A DNA stretch of 64,000 nucleotides from Candidatus Eiseniibacteriota bacterium (GCA_024276995.1 JAJRWB010000021.1:34417-98416), one strand, 5' to 3'. Shown: positions 45,894 through 55,412, numbered from the stretch's first letter. The notes: generated by a model from the letters alone, not told the origin. Made by a program: numbers and translations.

Positions 45894-47492
45894 ATGGCCA
45901 GCTCTTTTCACTGCAAAGGTTCGGTAATGGAGACCCACCGGAGAACGGGCCGTTCGTTCGGCGTTGCGATCGTCGTGATGATCGCACTCTTGGCTCCCCT
46001 CGCGGCGCACGTCGCTTTCGCCGCGGGGCCGAACCTGATCGCCGCCTTCTTCGTCAAGGGGAAGGTCGGCCTGAAGTGGCAGAAGATGGAAGGCGTCAGC
46101 GAGTACTCGGTGTACCGCAAGGGGATGGACGGCGATTTCGCTTTGATCGGAAGTACCGGTGATGATCACTACTTCGATACCGACGTCATTCCCGGATCGG
46201 CGTACAAGTACAAGATCGGTGCCGCCGGCGCCGACGGGAAGGAACTCTTCTCGAAGGAGAAGAGCGTCACGATTCCCGGCGGCGATATGGGCGCCTTTGA
46301 GCCGCCCACATGGATCGGTTTGAGGATCGATCAGGACAGGATCTTCCTCAACTGGGATCCCACTCCGTCGGCGGTGGCGTACAACATTCTCCGTTCCGAG
46401 ACGCCCGGCGGGGGGTACGAGGTGATCGGTAACTCCCAGGCGTCCAAGTACGCCGACAAGGAGGGGCTCGAGAAGGGGAAGACGTACTATTACGTTCTCA
46501 CGGCGCTGAACCAGGATTTCGAGGAAACCGCCTGGTCTGAAGAGCGGAGCCTCAAGTTCGGTCTTACCCGGGAGGAACTGGCGGCGCTCGAAGCGGAGAC
46601 GAAGAAAATCGTTCTCGAGCCGGTAACAATGAAGGAACTGTTCGAGATTACCGAGGCGGCGGCGAACGACCCGATGAACCAGCCGGCCGACATTTTCGTC
46701 AATTCGGAGGGCCGGATCTATGTGACCGATGCGTTGAACGCCCGGGTGAACTGCTTCGATCCCGCCGGAAAGTTCCTCTTTTCCTTCGGCGAACAGATGG
46801 AAGACGCCGACATTCATGACCCGCCTCCTTCCGCCTTCCTTCTTCCGTTCACGCTGTTCATCGACGGGAAGGACCAGGTATACGTCAGCGATATCAACAG
46901 CCACGATATCCAGGTGTTCGACGCCGACGGCACGTTCATCCGGCGGATCACCGTGCAGGTGGAGGCGGGAAAGGAAGCGCTGAGACCGAACGGCATCCAC
47001 GTACTCGACGACGGCCGGATCGTGATGACCGACACAGGGAACCACCGGTTCCTCATTGTCGATCCCAACGGGAAAATCCTCCTGTCGGTGGGCGAGCGGG
47101 GGAGCGGACCGGGGCAGTTCCTCTTTCCCGACGAACTGACGGTGACGCCGGACAACACGATCTGCGTGGTCGATGTGATCAACTGCAGGATCCAGGAGTT
47201 CGATCTCGACGGAAACTTCATCCGCCAGTTCGGGACGGTGGGACAGACGGCGGGCACCTTCGCCCGGCCGAAGGGGATCACCATCGACGGCAAGGGCCGG
47301 ATCTGGGTATCCGACGGCATGTCGAGCGTGATCCAGGGCTTCACCCCCGAGGGGGAAGTGAAAACCGCGATCGGTACGATGAACGATGAAACGGTGAAGT
47401 TCGTCACCCCCAGAGGAATCTTCTTCAAAGACGGACGGTTCTATGTGGTCAACCGCATACCGAACCGGGTCGTCGTTTACGAGATGAGCTGA
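45894..47492 (+). CDS. Secreted fibronectin-III + NHL beta-propeller protein
   Basis: Starts are possible at 45873, 45894 and 45927. 45894 has the best ribosome site (AGGAAGG, nine bases away) and gives 532 residues with a signal ending AFA. Two fibronectin type III-like domains (GKVGLKWQKMEGVSEYSVYRK near residue 45 and DRIFLNWDPTPSAVAYNILR near 140) precede an NHL propeller of about five or six blades (ADIFVNSEGRIYVTDALNARV, HDIQVFDADGTFIRRI, GITIDGKGRIWVSD). NHL proteins often accompany extracellular cytochromes in metal-reducing bacteria, perhaps as surface scaffolds; the role is inferred. Confidence 0.82.
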   Translation: MASSFHCKGSVMETHRRTGRSFGVAIVVMIALLAPLAAHVAFAAGPNLIAAFFVKGKVGLKWQKMEGVSEYSVYRKGMDGDFALIGSTGDDHYFDTDVIPGSAYKYKIGAAGADGKELFSKEKSVTIPGGDMGAFEPPTWIGLRIDQDRIFLNWDPTPSAVAYNILRSETPGGGYEVIGNSQASKYADKEGLEKGKTYYYVLTALNQDFEETAWSEERSLKFGLTREELAALEAETKKIVLEPVTMKELFEITEAAANDPMNQPADIFVNSEGRIYVTDALNARVNCFDPAGKFLFSFGEQMEDADIHDPPPSAFLLPFTLFIDGKDQVYVSDINSHDIQVFDADGTFIRRITVQVEAGKEALRPNGIHVLDDGRIVMTDTGNHRFLIVDPNGKILLSVGERGSGPGQFLFPDELTVTPDNTICVVDVINCRIQEFDLDGNFIRQFGTVGQTAGTFARPKGITIDGKGRIWVSDGMSSVIQGFTPEGEVKTAIGTMNDETVKFVTPRGIFFKDGRFYVVNRIPNRVVVYEMS

Positions 47493-47577
47493 TGAACCGC
47501 CTTTACCATAGATGTAGGTTTCCCCGGCAACACAAGAGGGTCTCGCAACACACACATCAATCTCAGAGGGGGCTACG

Positions 47578-48726
47578 ATGAAGTACATGGTTATTGCACT
47601 CGTCGGTCTGGTCCTGCTCGGGATTCCTGCGGTCGCACTGGCCGGTGTAGCTGGCTCGGATCACGATCTTACGGGATCGGGTGAAAAGCTCTGCTTCGCC
47701 TGCCACATTCCCCACAATGCGCTGGGGGATAAGTTGTGGGCCAGGACACCGAGCGGAACCTTCACGGGTGTCCAGGATCTTTGCTACACCTGTCATGACG
47801 GCGGCGTGACGAGCGTCGGCGTGACCACCGCTTTCAACACCGCCAAGGAGCAGCATAAGAACGTCGGAACGGACTGCTCCGGCGACGGCGCGTGCCATGA
47901 CGTCCACAACCAGAACCCGAACGGGTCGGGCCGCTTCACGGTGGCCGGCGTCACCAAGACGAACGGCAGCTACTGTGAGACCTGTCACGATGCGACGCCG
48001 TTCACAGGCGCGGAGGCGCTCGGCGACCACACCGCCGGGATCACTCACTTCACCAACGGCGGGACGTTCACGTGCAACCAGTGTCACACGCTGCACGGCG
48101 CGACCGCCCAGACCACGAATCCGGCCGGCTTGACGAATCCGATTCTTCTCGCCGACAACCAGCCCGGATCGTACTACGGCGCGTTCTGCATTTCGTGCCA
48201 CAACGGCAGCGCCCCCGCGGCCGGAATCCCCGGCACGGGCGGCCAGAGCGCCAGCGATGTGTGGGATTACGCCGAGGCGACGAACGACGGTTCCGAGTGG
48301 AAGCACCCGACCACGTCGACCACCGGCTCCACGCCCGTGGGCGGCTGCAACAAGTGCCATGACGTGCATGATCCGACGGCCACTGCGTACGGCTACCTGC
48401 TCATGGCGGACAACGCCAACTCGGCGTACTGCCTCTCGTGCCACAGCGCGGCGGGCGCTCCGGCGATCGGCGGGAACAGCCATTACGTCGGCGTTCCGAC
48501 CGACGTGAACATGAACAGCGGCCTTACCCCGGCGCTTCCGTGGGCGAACCAGGTGGACGATGACGGCAACGTCGGTGCCGACTGGGGAACCGCGACGGCG
48601 AATTACATGGCTTGCGAAACGTGCCATTCGGTTCATAAGAACGGTATTCAGACGAACGGCGGATACCTGTTGCGTGACGAAAACGTCAACAACGAAATCT
48701 GCCAGGCGTGCCATACCGCGAACTGA
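47578..48726 (+). CDS. Secreted multihaem c-type cytochrome, 9-10 haems, nanowire-like candidate
   Basis: 382 residues with CAGAGGGGG upstream and a clean signal peptide ending ALAG. Nine CxxCH motifs (CFACH, CYTCH, CETCH, CNQCH, CISCH, CNKCH, CLSCH, CETCH, CQACH) and one unusual CSGDGACH (CX5CH) are present. Unlike the compact cytochromes upstream, the haem motifs are separated by long Gly/Ser/Thr/Asn-rich, low-Lys loops. That composition is more like exposed extracellular cytochromes, including filament-forming ones. Filament formation is only a hypothesis. A strong terminator hairpin follows at 48760. Confidence 0.88.
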   Translation: MKYMVIALVGLVLLGIPAVALAGVAGSDHDLTGSGEKLCFACHIPHNALGDKLWARTPSGTFTGVQDLCYTCHDGGVTSVGVTTAFNTAKEQHKNVGTDCSGDGACHDVHNQNPNGSGRFTVAGVTKTNGSYCETCHDATPFTGAEALGDHTAGITHFTNGGTFTCNQCHTLHGATAQTTNPAGLTNPILLADNQPGSYYGAFCISCHNGSAPAAGIPGTGGQSASDVWDYAEATNDGSEWKHPTTSTTGSTPVGGCNKCHDVHDPTATAYGYLLMADNANSAYCLSCHSAAGAPAIGGNSHYVGVPTDVNMNSGLTPALPWANQVDDDGNVGADWGTATANYMACETCHSVHKNGIQTNGGYLLRDENVNNEICQACHTAN

Positions 48727-48759
48727 CGATGTAGCGCGTTTTTGAGGTTTTTCGCCTAA

Positions 48760-48797
48760 AAGGGCGGGGTCGGGGCATCTGCCCGGGCCCTGCCCTT
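48760..48797 (+). terminator. Long stem terminator
   Basis: AAGGGCGGGG (48760-48769) pairs with CCCTGCCCTT (48788-48797). An inner GGGC/GCCC stem is capped by ATCT, and the whole is followed by GGCTTT. It ends the transcript of the 47578 gene. Confidence 0.6.
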
Positions 48798-48811
48798 GGC
48801 TTTAATGGACC

Positions 48812-49900
48812 ATGAGAAAACTCGTGACCGCCATGATAATGACAGCTCTTGCACAGGCAGCGTGGGCGGGAGATCCCGGAGTGGAGATTCTCATGCCCCC
48901 CTCGCACGTCGGCACGGCGCGCAGCTTCCTCCACGTAGTCGGGAAAACGGGCGCCCCGGCGGTGGAGGTTCTCCTGAACGGAGAGCATGTGCGCACGGTG
49001 ACGGTCACCGATTCTCTCTTTCATGCGGGTGTATCGTTCGGCTATGGTCTGAACGTGATCTCGGTGTTCGCCGTCCCGGCGGGGGGAAAGGACGTTGTTT
49101 CTTCCGGCGACACCATCGAAGTGATGAGCGCTCCGATGATCTCGAGGGATTACAGGAAGATGTTCGAGTCGTATACGTTCCATGGAAAAACGGTGCGCCG
49201 CGAGTGCTCTTCCTGCCACGCGAAGAGTGGGACGGGCGATTCGAGCGACGAGACCTCGGAATGGTGCTACACGTGCCACGGGTCGATGGAGAAGAATTTC
49301 CGTTCCCACATCGCGAAGGACGACAGGGCGTGCGCCGTGTGCCACACGATCGACCCGGACATGACGCTTGCCGTCTCGGGAGAATACAGCGGCAAGAATC
49401 CGTGCTATTCGTGCCACACCGACAAGATCGGCCAGTTCGCCCGCGACTACATCCACGGACCGGTGGCGGGCGGGACGTGCACGGTGTGCCACGATCCGCA
49501 CGGTTCGGTATTCGACCATAGCCTGATCTCTCCCGTGTCGGTGCTCTGCGCCTCGTGCCATCCGATGGAGGAGGCGTCGGCGCGGAAGACGCAACATAAA
49601 CCGTTCGCCGACGGCAGGTGCAATCTTTGCCACGATCCCCACTCGACGAACAATCGTTGGGTGCTGACCCGGCAGTCGGAGGAACTCTGCCTGAGCTGTC
49701 ACGAGAAGAACGGTACCCTCGACGGGCATCGTCACCCTTACGATGTGAAGCCGACAACGAGCACGGGTCGTTCAATGGAACTGACGGAGAAGGGACTCCT
49801 GGAGTGCCTCTCCTGCCATGAACCTCATTCGACGGACACGCCGCACCTGCTTCGGACGAGCGGGGAGAACACGTGCGGCGGCTGCCACAAGGATCGCTAG
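48812..49900 (+). CDS. Decahaem c-type cytochrome with N-terminal Ig-like domain
   Basis: 362 residues; the ribosome site is weak. The signal peptide ends AAWAG. Residues ~20-115 form a beta-rich Bacterial-Ig/Glucodextranase-B-like domain without haems (VEILMPPSHVGTARSFLHVV...). Ten CxxCH motifs follow (CSSCH, CYTCH, CAVCH, CYSCH, CTVCH, CASCH, CNLCH, CLSCH, CLSCH, CGGCH), with CHDPHGS/CHEPHS ligand patterns. The ten-haem count equals that of MtrA-type conduits, although the sequence style is doubled-CXXCH. The TAG stop is immediately followed by the ATG of the NHL lipoprotein gene, which is in the same frame. Confidence 0.88.
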   Translation: MRKLVTAMIMTALAQAAWAGDPGVEILMPPSHVGTARSFLHVVGKTGAPAVEVLLNGEHVRTVTVTDSLFHAGVSFGYGLNVISVFAVPAGGKDVVSSGDTIEVMSAPMISRDYRKMFESYTFHGKTVRRECSSCHAKSGTGDSSDETSEWCYTCHGSMEKNFRSHIAKDDRACAVCHTIDPDMTLAVSGEYSGKNPCYSCHTDKIGQFARDYIHGPVAGGTCTVCHDPHGSVFDHSLISPVSVLCASCHPMEEASARKTQHKPFADGRCNLCHDPHSTNNRWVLTRQSEELCLSCHEKNGTLDGHRHPYDVKPTTSTGRSMELTEKGLLECLSCHEPHSTDTPHLLRTSGENTCGGCHKDR

Positions 49901-50932
49901 ATGAGGACGGACGGACGACAGATCGGATCGGTTCTCGCGGCGACGCTGATCGCGGCGGTGCTCTATTCGGGCTGCTCCTCGGGCGTAAAGCGGACCGGGA
50001 TGCTCGCCTGGCCGCCGCCGCCGGAAAAACCGGTGATCGTCTACGTGGGAAGCATTTATGGAAGCCGGAATCTCGACAGGAGTTTCTTCGGCAGGATGAA
50101 CGATTTCCTCTTCGGCCGCTAGCCCGACCAATCGCTCAGCAAGCCGTACGGAATCGATTACGATGGTTCGTCGAAACTGTTCGTCGCCGACACGGGAACG
50201 AAGAGCGTTGTGGTCATCGACTTCGCAGCGGGAACGATGAAGGACTTCAATTCCCTCGACTCCTACGGTTCTCTCGTCGAGCCGGTGAATGTGGTGGTGG
50301 ACGGGGCCGGCAATGTGTACGTCGCCGACACGAAGCTAGGCCGGATCGCCGTGTTCGACGATGAGTACCGTTTCAGCCGGTTCATCGGCGGCGACGGCGC
50401 GCTGCAAAGTCCCGTCGGCATGGCGCTCGACGAGGATGCCGGACTTCTTTACGTGTCGGACGCGAAGCTCCACGAAGTGAAGGTTTTTTCTCTTGCCGTG
50501 GGTGAACAGGTCGACTCCTTCGGCGGCCGGGGAGACGGCCGGGGCGAGTTCTACCATCCCCTCGGAATCGTCGTCGCCCGAGACACGCTCTACGTCGTCG
50601 ATTCGTTCCACTTCGCCGTGCAGGCGTTCACCCCGCGGGGCGACTACCTGTTCAGCTTCGGACCGACGAGCCAGGGGATCGGTTCGATGGCCCGTCCGCG
50701 CTCGATCGCCGTCGACTCCGACGACCACCTCTATGTGACCGACGCGCTCAACAACAACGTCCAGATGTACGACGAGCAAGGGCGATTGCTGATCCGGTTC
50801 GGATCGGTGGGCGCCTCCCCGGGACAGTTCCGGCTCCCCGCGGGAATCTGCATCACCAAGGACGATCGTATTTACGTAGCCGACTCGATCAATCGACGGA
50901 TTCAGGAATTCCGGTATCTCGCCGGGGGATAG
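49901..50932 (+). CDS. NHL beta-propeller lipoprotein interrupted by an in-frame TAG
   Basis: The frame starts at an ATG abutting the previous stop and has a lipobox (VLYSGCSSG). It runs DRSFFGRMNDFLFGR and then meets TAG at 50120-50122 (codon 74). The same frame continues with PDQSLSKPYGIDYDGSSKLF and a full NHL propeller (NVVVDGAGNVYVADTKLGRI, PRSIAVDSDDHLYVTDALNNN, IYVADSINRRIQEF) to a TAG at 50930. The paralogue at 53770 reads through the equivalent place without a stop (GFFGKLKRIIAGRSDRDLVG), which shows both halves are one gene. As written it is either a recent nonsense mutant, a sequence error, or a case of amber readthrough. The C-terminal part has no good start of its own. Confidence 0.75.
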
Positions 50933-50951
50933 AGAGAGGAAGGGACACGAT

Positions 50952-51620
50952 ATGGGCAGAAGATGGACCGCGCTGGTGATCCTGGCCCTCATGACCGCGG
51001 CATTCGGGGCGGAGGGGGGCGTGAGCCAGACGAAGCATAATTTCAGCTCGCCCACCCAGAGTCCGAACGCGTTCTTCTGGGGGACGCGGCAGGTGTGCGT
51101 GTTCTGTCATGCCGTACACAACGCCGATCCGACGGTGGGACAGCTGTGGAACCATGAAACGAACCAAGCCCAGCCGTACACGATGTACACGTCGCCCACC
51201 ATGGACATGACCATGGCGTCGACGCCGCACAACGGCTCGCTCATCTGCCTTTCGTGCCACGACGGCACGATCGCCATCAATTCGCTCAGCAACCTTCCCG
51301 GGCCGGAAGGCGCGGGGAATTACGGAACGCCCGGAGGGGGCGCTCTCGACGGATCGGGACGGTTGAGTAGCACGTCGGACGCCTACGTGGGCACCGACCT
51401 GTCGAACGACCACCCGGTCGGTATCACGTACGATTCGAGCAAGGATCCCGACTTCGTTCCCAAGACGGGGAACAGTGCGGCGTATCCCGATAAACTTCTC
51501 TACCAGGGGATGTACGTGGAATGCACGTCGTGCCACAACCCTCACGACGACACGTATTCCAATTTCCTGGTGGAATCGAACGACGGTTCGGCACTCTGCC
51601 AGAGATGCCACCAGAAGTGA
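50952..51620 (+). CDS. Secreted tetrahaem c-type cytochrome
   Basis: 222 residues with AGAGGAAGGG upstream and a signal peptide ending AFGA. Four CxxCH sites: CVFCH, CLSCH, CTSCH and CQRCH. The N-terminal half follows the pattern KHNFSSP ... VCVFCHAVHN ... LWNHETNQAQPYTMY ... LICLSCHDGTIAIN, shared almost block by block with the tetrahaem at 54759. Size and haem count are those of OmcE-type filament cytochromes of metal-reducing bacteria, but homology cannot be judged here. It lies directly before the beta-barrel gene. Confidence 0.88.
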   Translation: MGRRWTALVILALMTAAFGAEGGVSQTKHNFSSPTQSPNAFFWGTRQVCVFCHAVHNADPTVGQLWNHETNQAQPYTMYTSPTMDMTMASTPHNGSLICLSCHDGTIAINSLSNLPGPEGAGNYGTPGGGALDGSGRLSSTSDAYVGTDLSNDHPVGITYDSSKDPDFVPKTGNSAAYPDKLLYQGMYVECTSCHNPHDDTYSNFLVESNDGSALCQRCHQK

Positions 51621-51630
51621 TGAGAGAAGC

Positions 51631-53757
51631 GTGAAAACGGTTCGCGTCCATTCGATGTCCTTCCTCCTCGCGCTCGCGTTCCTCGCCGCGGCGACGCCGG
51701 CGATCCGCGCGCAGGACGGAGTGAAGGTGTCGGGCGAAATCGGTGTCGACATCGAGAACTACCGGTTCCGCAACACCCTGACCAACAACGGGCGGGACTA
51801 CTCGGTTCGCAGAAGCATTTCAAATCACTTCCTCGACCTCAACATGACCGGTCCGTTGAAGACGGCGCGATTCGCCGAGTACATGCTCCAGGCGACCCTT
51901 TCGGGCACCTACGTCCAGGCGAACAGCGAAGCGGGTGAGCACGACTTGTATATCAAGCCCACGATTCCGCGGTATGGTGCGGCGCTTTCGATTTTTCCCG
52001 CCCGCCGCTATCCCCTGCGGCTCCACTACAGCAAATCGCTCGAACACGCCGTGTTGTACGAACCGAACAATAGGACCGAGACCGACCTGATCAGCCCCGA
52101 ACTCGCGGTGGTGAGACGCTACGATTCGGATCTCAAGTCGTACGGCGCCATGTGGAAGATGGCGTTCAACGAGCGGGTGAATCTCACGACGGAATACAAG
52201 AACGATGAGAACGATGTCCTCCGGCAGTACGACTTCGGAGAGAACGACGATATCTGGGTCGATTTCGCCACCGTGCGGCCCAACCCGATCGACCCGGTCC
52301 ATACGATCCAAGTGACGAACACCATCGACAACGACACGGTTATCATCTTCGTCGATCTCAACATGGTCGACTCCCTCGCGCCGGGGGCGAGCCTCAGCTT
52401 CGAACTCGATGCCGGCGATCACCAGGTGGAGTTCATCCCCCTTCGCTTCAATCCGTACCGGACCACGATCAACGTCGACGGCGATATGACATGGAAGATC
52501 ATCCACAACGCGCCGCTCGGATCGAACGATATCCGCCAGACCACGGAGGGGGGAACGGGAACCCTTCGCATCGGCAACGGAACGGACAAGTTCCTGAATG
52601 AATCGTATTTCGAGATGAGCGCGGCTGAGGAGGGAATCCAGAATACCGTCACCGACCTCGTCACGATCTCGAACAGCGCGAGCTACCGTTTCAACAGGGA
52701 AAGCTCCCTTCGGATGCTCACCACGTACAACAAGAACGACGCCGTTATCGATACGATCTCCACGCAGCTGACGAAGGCCTTCCTGAACCAGACCGATTTT
52801 CGATGGGGGATCCGACGGGGGTTCAATACGGGTCTCACCTATGCCTATACGAAGACGCAGTCGAAGACCGACGTGGATGACTTCAACAGCATCACGAACA
52901 TGTTCAGCAACATGAACTCGCTTCCCATCAAGCGGATCAACTGCAATCTGGAATGGAAGAACACCGCGACACTGCTCAAGGACAACCGGGGCTATGTGAA
53001 CGATCAGTATGTAACCGACCTGACATATCGGTTCAATTTCCGCAAGGCGGGGATGACCTGGGACCCGAAGCACCAGGCGAAGTACACATACAACGTGCAG
53101 AAGGGTCCGGACAAGAAGGCGAACGAGTTCGAGGACAGGGTCGCCCTGTCGGGAGACAGGCCAACCCTCTGGAAGCTCGGCCAGCTGCGCGTGAAGCTGG
53201 AACACAACTACAGGAAGCGGGTCGTCGACGGCGAAGACGATATAATCATCAAGTATTTCGGCGAAATGTCGCTGACGAAGAAATTCGGGCGCAACTACCG
53301 CCTCCTGTTCCTGACGAATCACGAGGATCAGAAGTACGGCGGTTCGGTTCCCGTGTCCGGCGGGAACACGACACAGACGAACCCGGCCCGGGAAGACCAG
53401 ATTCGGCATACATACAAGATCGACATGATGGCGACCCCCGGGGCATCGCTCAGTTACGGTGCCAACGCGATGGTGATCACCCAGAACGATTCGAAAATCA
53501 CCCGCTACGGTGCGTCGGTCAACGCCGTGATTCCGAAGATCAACCTGCCGTTCCGGTCGTTTTTCATCAGCGAGATCCGGGACCTCGAGGGTCTTCCTTC
53601 ACAGGTGCAAACGTCGGTGGAAGCGAGAGTCAATTACCGGCTGAGACAGATCACCATGACCCTCGGCTACGCCTATTTTCACGAAAAACTGCTTACGGAA
53701 ACGTACGGAGTTCACGAGATACGAGGAAAGATATCCCGGCAATTCGGCCTGATCTAG
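51631..53757 (+). CDS. Predicted outer-membrane beta-barrel of a porin-cytochrome conduit
   Basis: The GTG at 51631, ten bases after the cytochrome stop, gives 708 residues with a signal ending AIRAQ. The mature chain has no hydrophobic helices but many alternating amphipathic strands (VKVSGEIGVDIENYRF, VNLTTEYKNDENDVLRQYD, YRLLFLTNHEDQKYG, ITMTLGYAYFHEKL) and ends in a C-terminal aromatic-hydrophobic residue pattern, SRQFGLI. About 700 residues is the size of MtrB-like barrels, though the N-terminal CXXC of MtrB is absent. The neighbouring cytochromes suggest it encloses a haem wire across the outer membrane. The stop is TAG. Confidence 0.75.
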   Translation: MKTVRVHSMSFLLALAFLAAATPAIRAQDGVKVSGEIGVDIENYRFRNTLTNNGRDYSVRRSISNHFLDLNMTGPLKTARFAEYMLQATLSGTYVQANSEAGEHDLYIKPTIPRYGAALSIFPARRYPLRLHYSKSLEHAVLYEPNNRTETDLISPELAVVRRYDSDLKSYGAMWKMAFNERVNLTTEYKNDENDVLRQYDFGENDDIWVDFATVRPNPIDPVHTIQVTNTIDNDTVIIFVDLNMVDSLAPGASLSFELDAGDHQVEFIPLRFNPYRTTINVDGDMTWKIIHNAPLGSNDIRQTTEGGTGTLRIGNGTDKFLNESYFEMSAAEEGIQNTVTDLVTISNSASYRFNRESSLRMLTTYNKNDAVIDTISTQLTKAFLNQTDFRWGIRRGFNTGLTYAYTKTQSKTDVDDFNSITNMFSNMNSLPIKRINCNLEWKNTATLLKDNRGYVNDQYVTDLTYRFNFRKAGMTWDPKHQAKYTYNVQKGPDKKANEFEDRVALSGDRPTLWKLGQLRVKLEHNYRKRVVDGEDDIIIKYFGEMSLTKKFGRNYRLLFLTNHEDQKYGGSVPVSGGNTTQTNPAREDQIRHTYKIDMMATPGASLSYGANAMVITQNDSKITRYGASVNAVIPKINLPFRSFFISEIRDLEGLPSQVQTSVEARVNYRLRQITMTLGYAYFHEKLLTETYGVHEIRGKISRQFGLI

Positions 53758-53769
53758 GCGGGGAAGACG

Positions 53770-54762
53770 ATGTTTACAAGAGCAGGCATCATGATGATCA
53801 CGGCACTCGTCACGGCCGTCCCGGCGAAACCGCCCGCGGCGGAAGGAACGATCGCCTGGCCGGCGCCGCCGGCGGAAGCGAGAGTGGAGTACGTGGGGGT
53901 TGTGGACTGCAAGGATCTCCGGTTCGATGCCGGCTTCTTCGGCAAGCTGAAACGGATCATCGCCGGCAGGTCGGACCGGGACCTCGTGGGACTGCCCTTC
54001 GATATCGTCGTGTCGGGCGGCTCGATCTTCCTGACATGCCGGGATCTGCCCGCACTGGTGGAAATCGACAGGAAAAAGCTGACATACAAGTTGCATGAAA
54101 GCCCGGATATCCCTTGCGTGAGTCCGGTGGCGCTTTGCGACAGGGACGGCGTCGTCTACGTTTCCGACAGCGGCGCCGCGACCGTTTATCGCTACACCGG
54201 TAAAGGGGAACTCCAACCGTTCATTGCCGAAGGTCTCGTGCGCCCCACGGGGATCGCGTGGGAAGAGGACGGCGAACGGTTCTATGTCGTCGACACGGGG
54301 GATCATTCGGTCAAGGTGTTCGATCGTGATGGGAGCGCCGTCGATACGATCGGCGGTGTGAACAGTCCCGTCCGCTTCCACTTTCCCACGTTTGCCGCCG
54401 TTGCGGCCGGAGGCGATCTCCTGGTGAACGATGCGCTGAACTATTCGATCCGGCGGTTCGACAGCGGCGGGAAGGTGGTCGGCGCCTTTGGACGGGAAGG
54501 GGACGGCCCCGGATCGTTCGCCCGTCCGAAGGGGATCGCTCTCGACAGCGACGATCATGTCTACGTGGTGGACAACCTGTTCGACAACATACAGGTGTTC
54601 GACCGGGACGGGCGGCTCCTCGTGGTGATCGGCGCACGGGGACAGCGGCGCGGCGAGTTCTGGTCGCCCGGCGGGATCGACATCGTGGACGACACGATCT
54701 ACGTGGCGGATACATTCAACAACAGGATTCAGGTGCTCCACTACATGGGGGGCGGGTCATGA
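53770..54762 (+). CDS. Exported NHL beta-propeller protein
   Basis: 330 residues with GGGGAAG before the ATG and a short signal-like N-terminus without a lipobox Cys. The mature start TIAWPAPPAEARVEYVG parallels MLAWPPPPEKPVIVYVG in the lipoprotein at 49901, so the two are paralogues. About six NHL blades follow (FYVVDTGDHSVKVFDRDG, GIALDSDDHVYVVDNLFDN, IYVADTFNNRIQVLHYMGG). It overlaps the tetrahaem gene by four bases (ATGA). It probably functions with that cytochrome at the cell surface. Confidence 0.82.
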   Translation: MFTRAGIMMITALVTAVPAKPPAAEGTIAWPAPPAEARVEYVGVVDCKDLRFDAGFFGKLKRIIAGRSDRDLVGLPFDIVVSGGSIFLTCRDLPALVEIDRKKLTYKLHESPDIPCVSPVALCDRDGVVYVSDSGAATVYRYTGKGELQPFIAEGLVRPTGIAWEEDGERFYVVDTGDHSVKVFDRDGSAVDTIGGVNSPVRFHFPTFAAVAAGGDLLVNDALNYSIRRFDSGGKVVGAFGREGDGPGSFARPKGIALDSDDHVYVVDNLFDNIQVFDRDGRLLVVIGARGQRRGEFWSPGGIDIVDDTIYVADTFNNRIQVLHYMGGGS

Positions 54763-55412
54763 CGACACGAACGGCCGTGATCGCATCGATCGTTCTGATG
54801 GCGGCGCCGCTGTGGCTCGGGGCGGCCCGAAGGACGTCGATTCTCGAGACCAAACACAACCTTTCGTCATCCGGCAAAGGGGAAATCAAGGCGCTCAGCG
54901 AGACGAGGGTGTGCATCTTCTGCCACAGCAGTCACAACACCTCCGCCGAGGGTCCCCTCTGGAACCACGAAACGACGGCGCCGGGCAAGTTCAAAATGTA
55001 CGAACGCTCGACGATGGAGGCGAAACCGGAGCAGCCGAACGGCGCCACGAAGCTTTGCCTCTCGTGCCATGACGGAACGATCGCCGTGGGCGCCGTTCTC
55101 GGCCATGGCGGGCCGATCGCCATGAAGAGCACGGGCGCCTCCGGCGAGATTCCGGCGGGGAAAAAGAGCAGTCTCGGCACCGACCTGAGCGGAACCCATC
55201 CGGTGTCGTTCAAGTACGGACAGGATCTCGCCGTGGGAAAGACGAATCTCCGCTGGCCGCCGGTCGATCCGGAAGGCGACGTGAAGCTCGACGCGGACGG
55301 CTACGTGCAGTGCACGATCTGTCACGATCCCCACGGTTCCCGTTCCGACAAGTACCCCTTCTGGCAGAAGTCAACATTCGGCCAGGTATGCCAGGTGTGT
55401 CATGCGTATTAA
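54759..55412 (+). CDS. Secreted tetrahaem c-type cytochrome
   Basis: 217 residues beginning at an ATG that overlaps the NHL stop. It has four CxxCH motifs (CIFCH, CLSCH, CTICH, CQVCH). The N-terminal half is built like the 50952 protein: KHNLSSSG ... VCIFCHSSHN ... LWNHETTAPGKFKMY ... LCLSCHDGTIAVG ... LGTDLSGTHPV. It ends CQVCHAY. The next gene starts within its last codons (ATG at 55402), so the two are co-translated. Confidence 0.88.
   Translation: MTTRTAVIASIVLMAAPLWLGAARRTSILETKHNLSSSGKGEIKALSETRVCIFCHSSHNTSAEGPLWNHETTAPGKFKMYERSTMEAKPEQPNGATKLCLSCHDGTIAVGAVLGHGGPIAMKSTGASGEIPAGKKSSLGTDLSGTHPVSFKYGQDLAVGKTNLRWPPVDPEGDVKLDADGYVQCTICHDPHGSRSDKYPFWQKSTFGQVCQVCHAY

Noticed and set aside
51631..53757. 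Calling the beta-barrel MtrB
   Set aside because: Size and context fit, but the N-terminal CXXC typical of MtrB is missing and the sequence cannot be aligned by eye.
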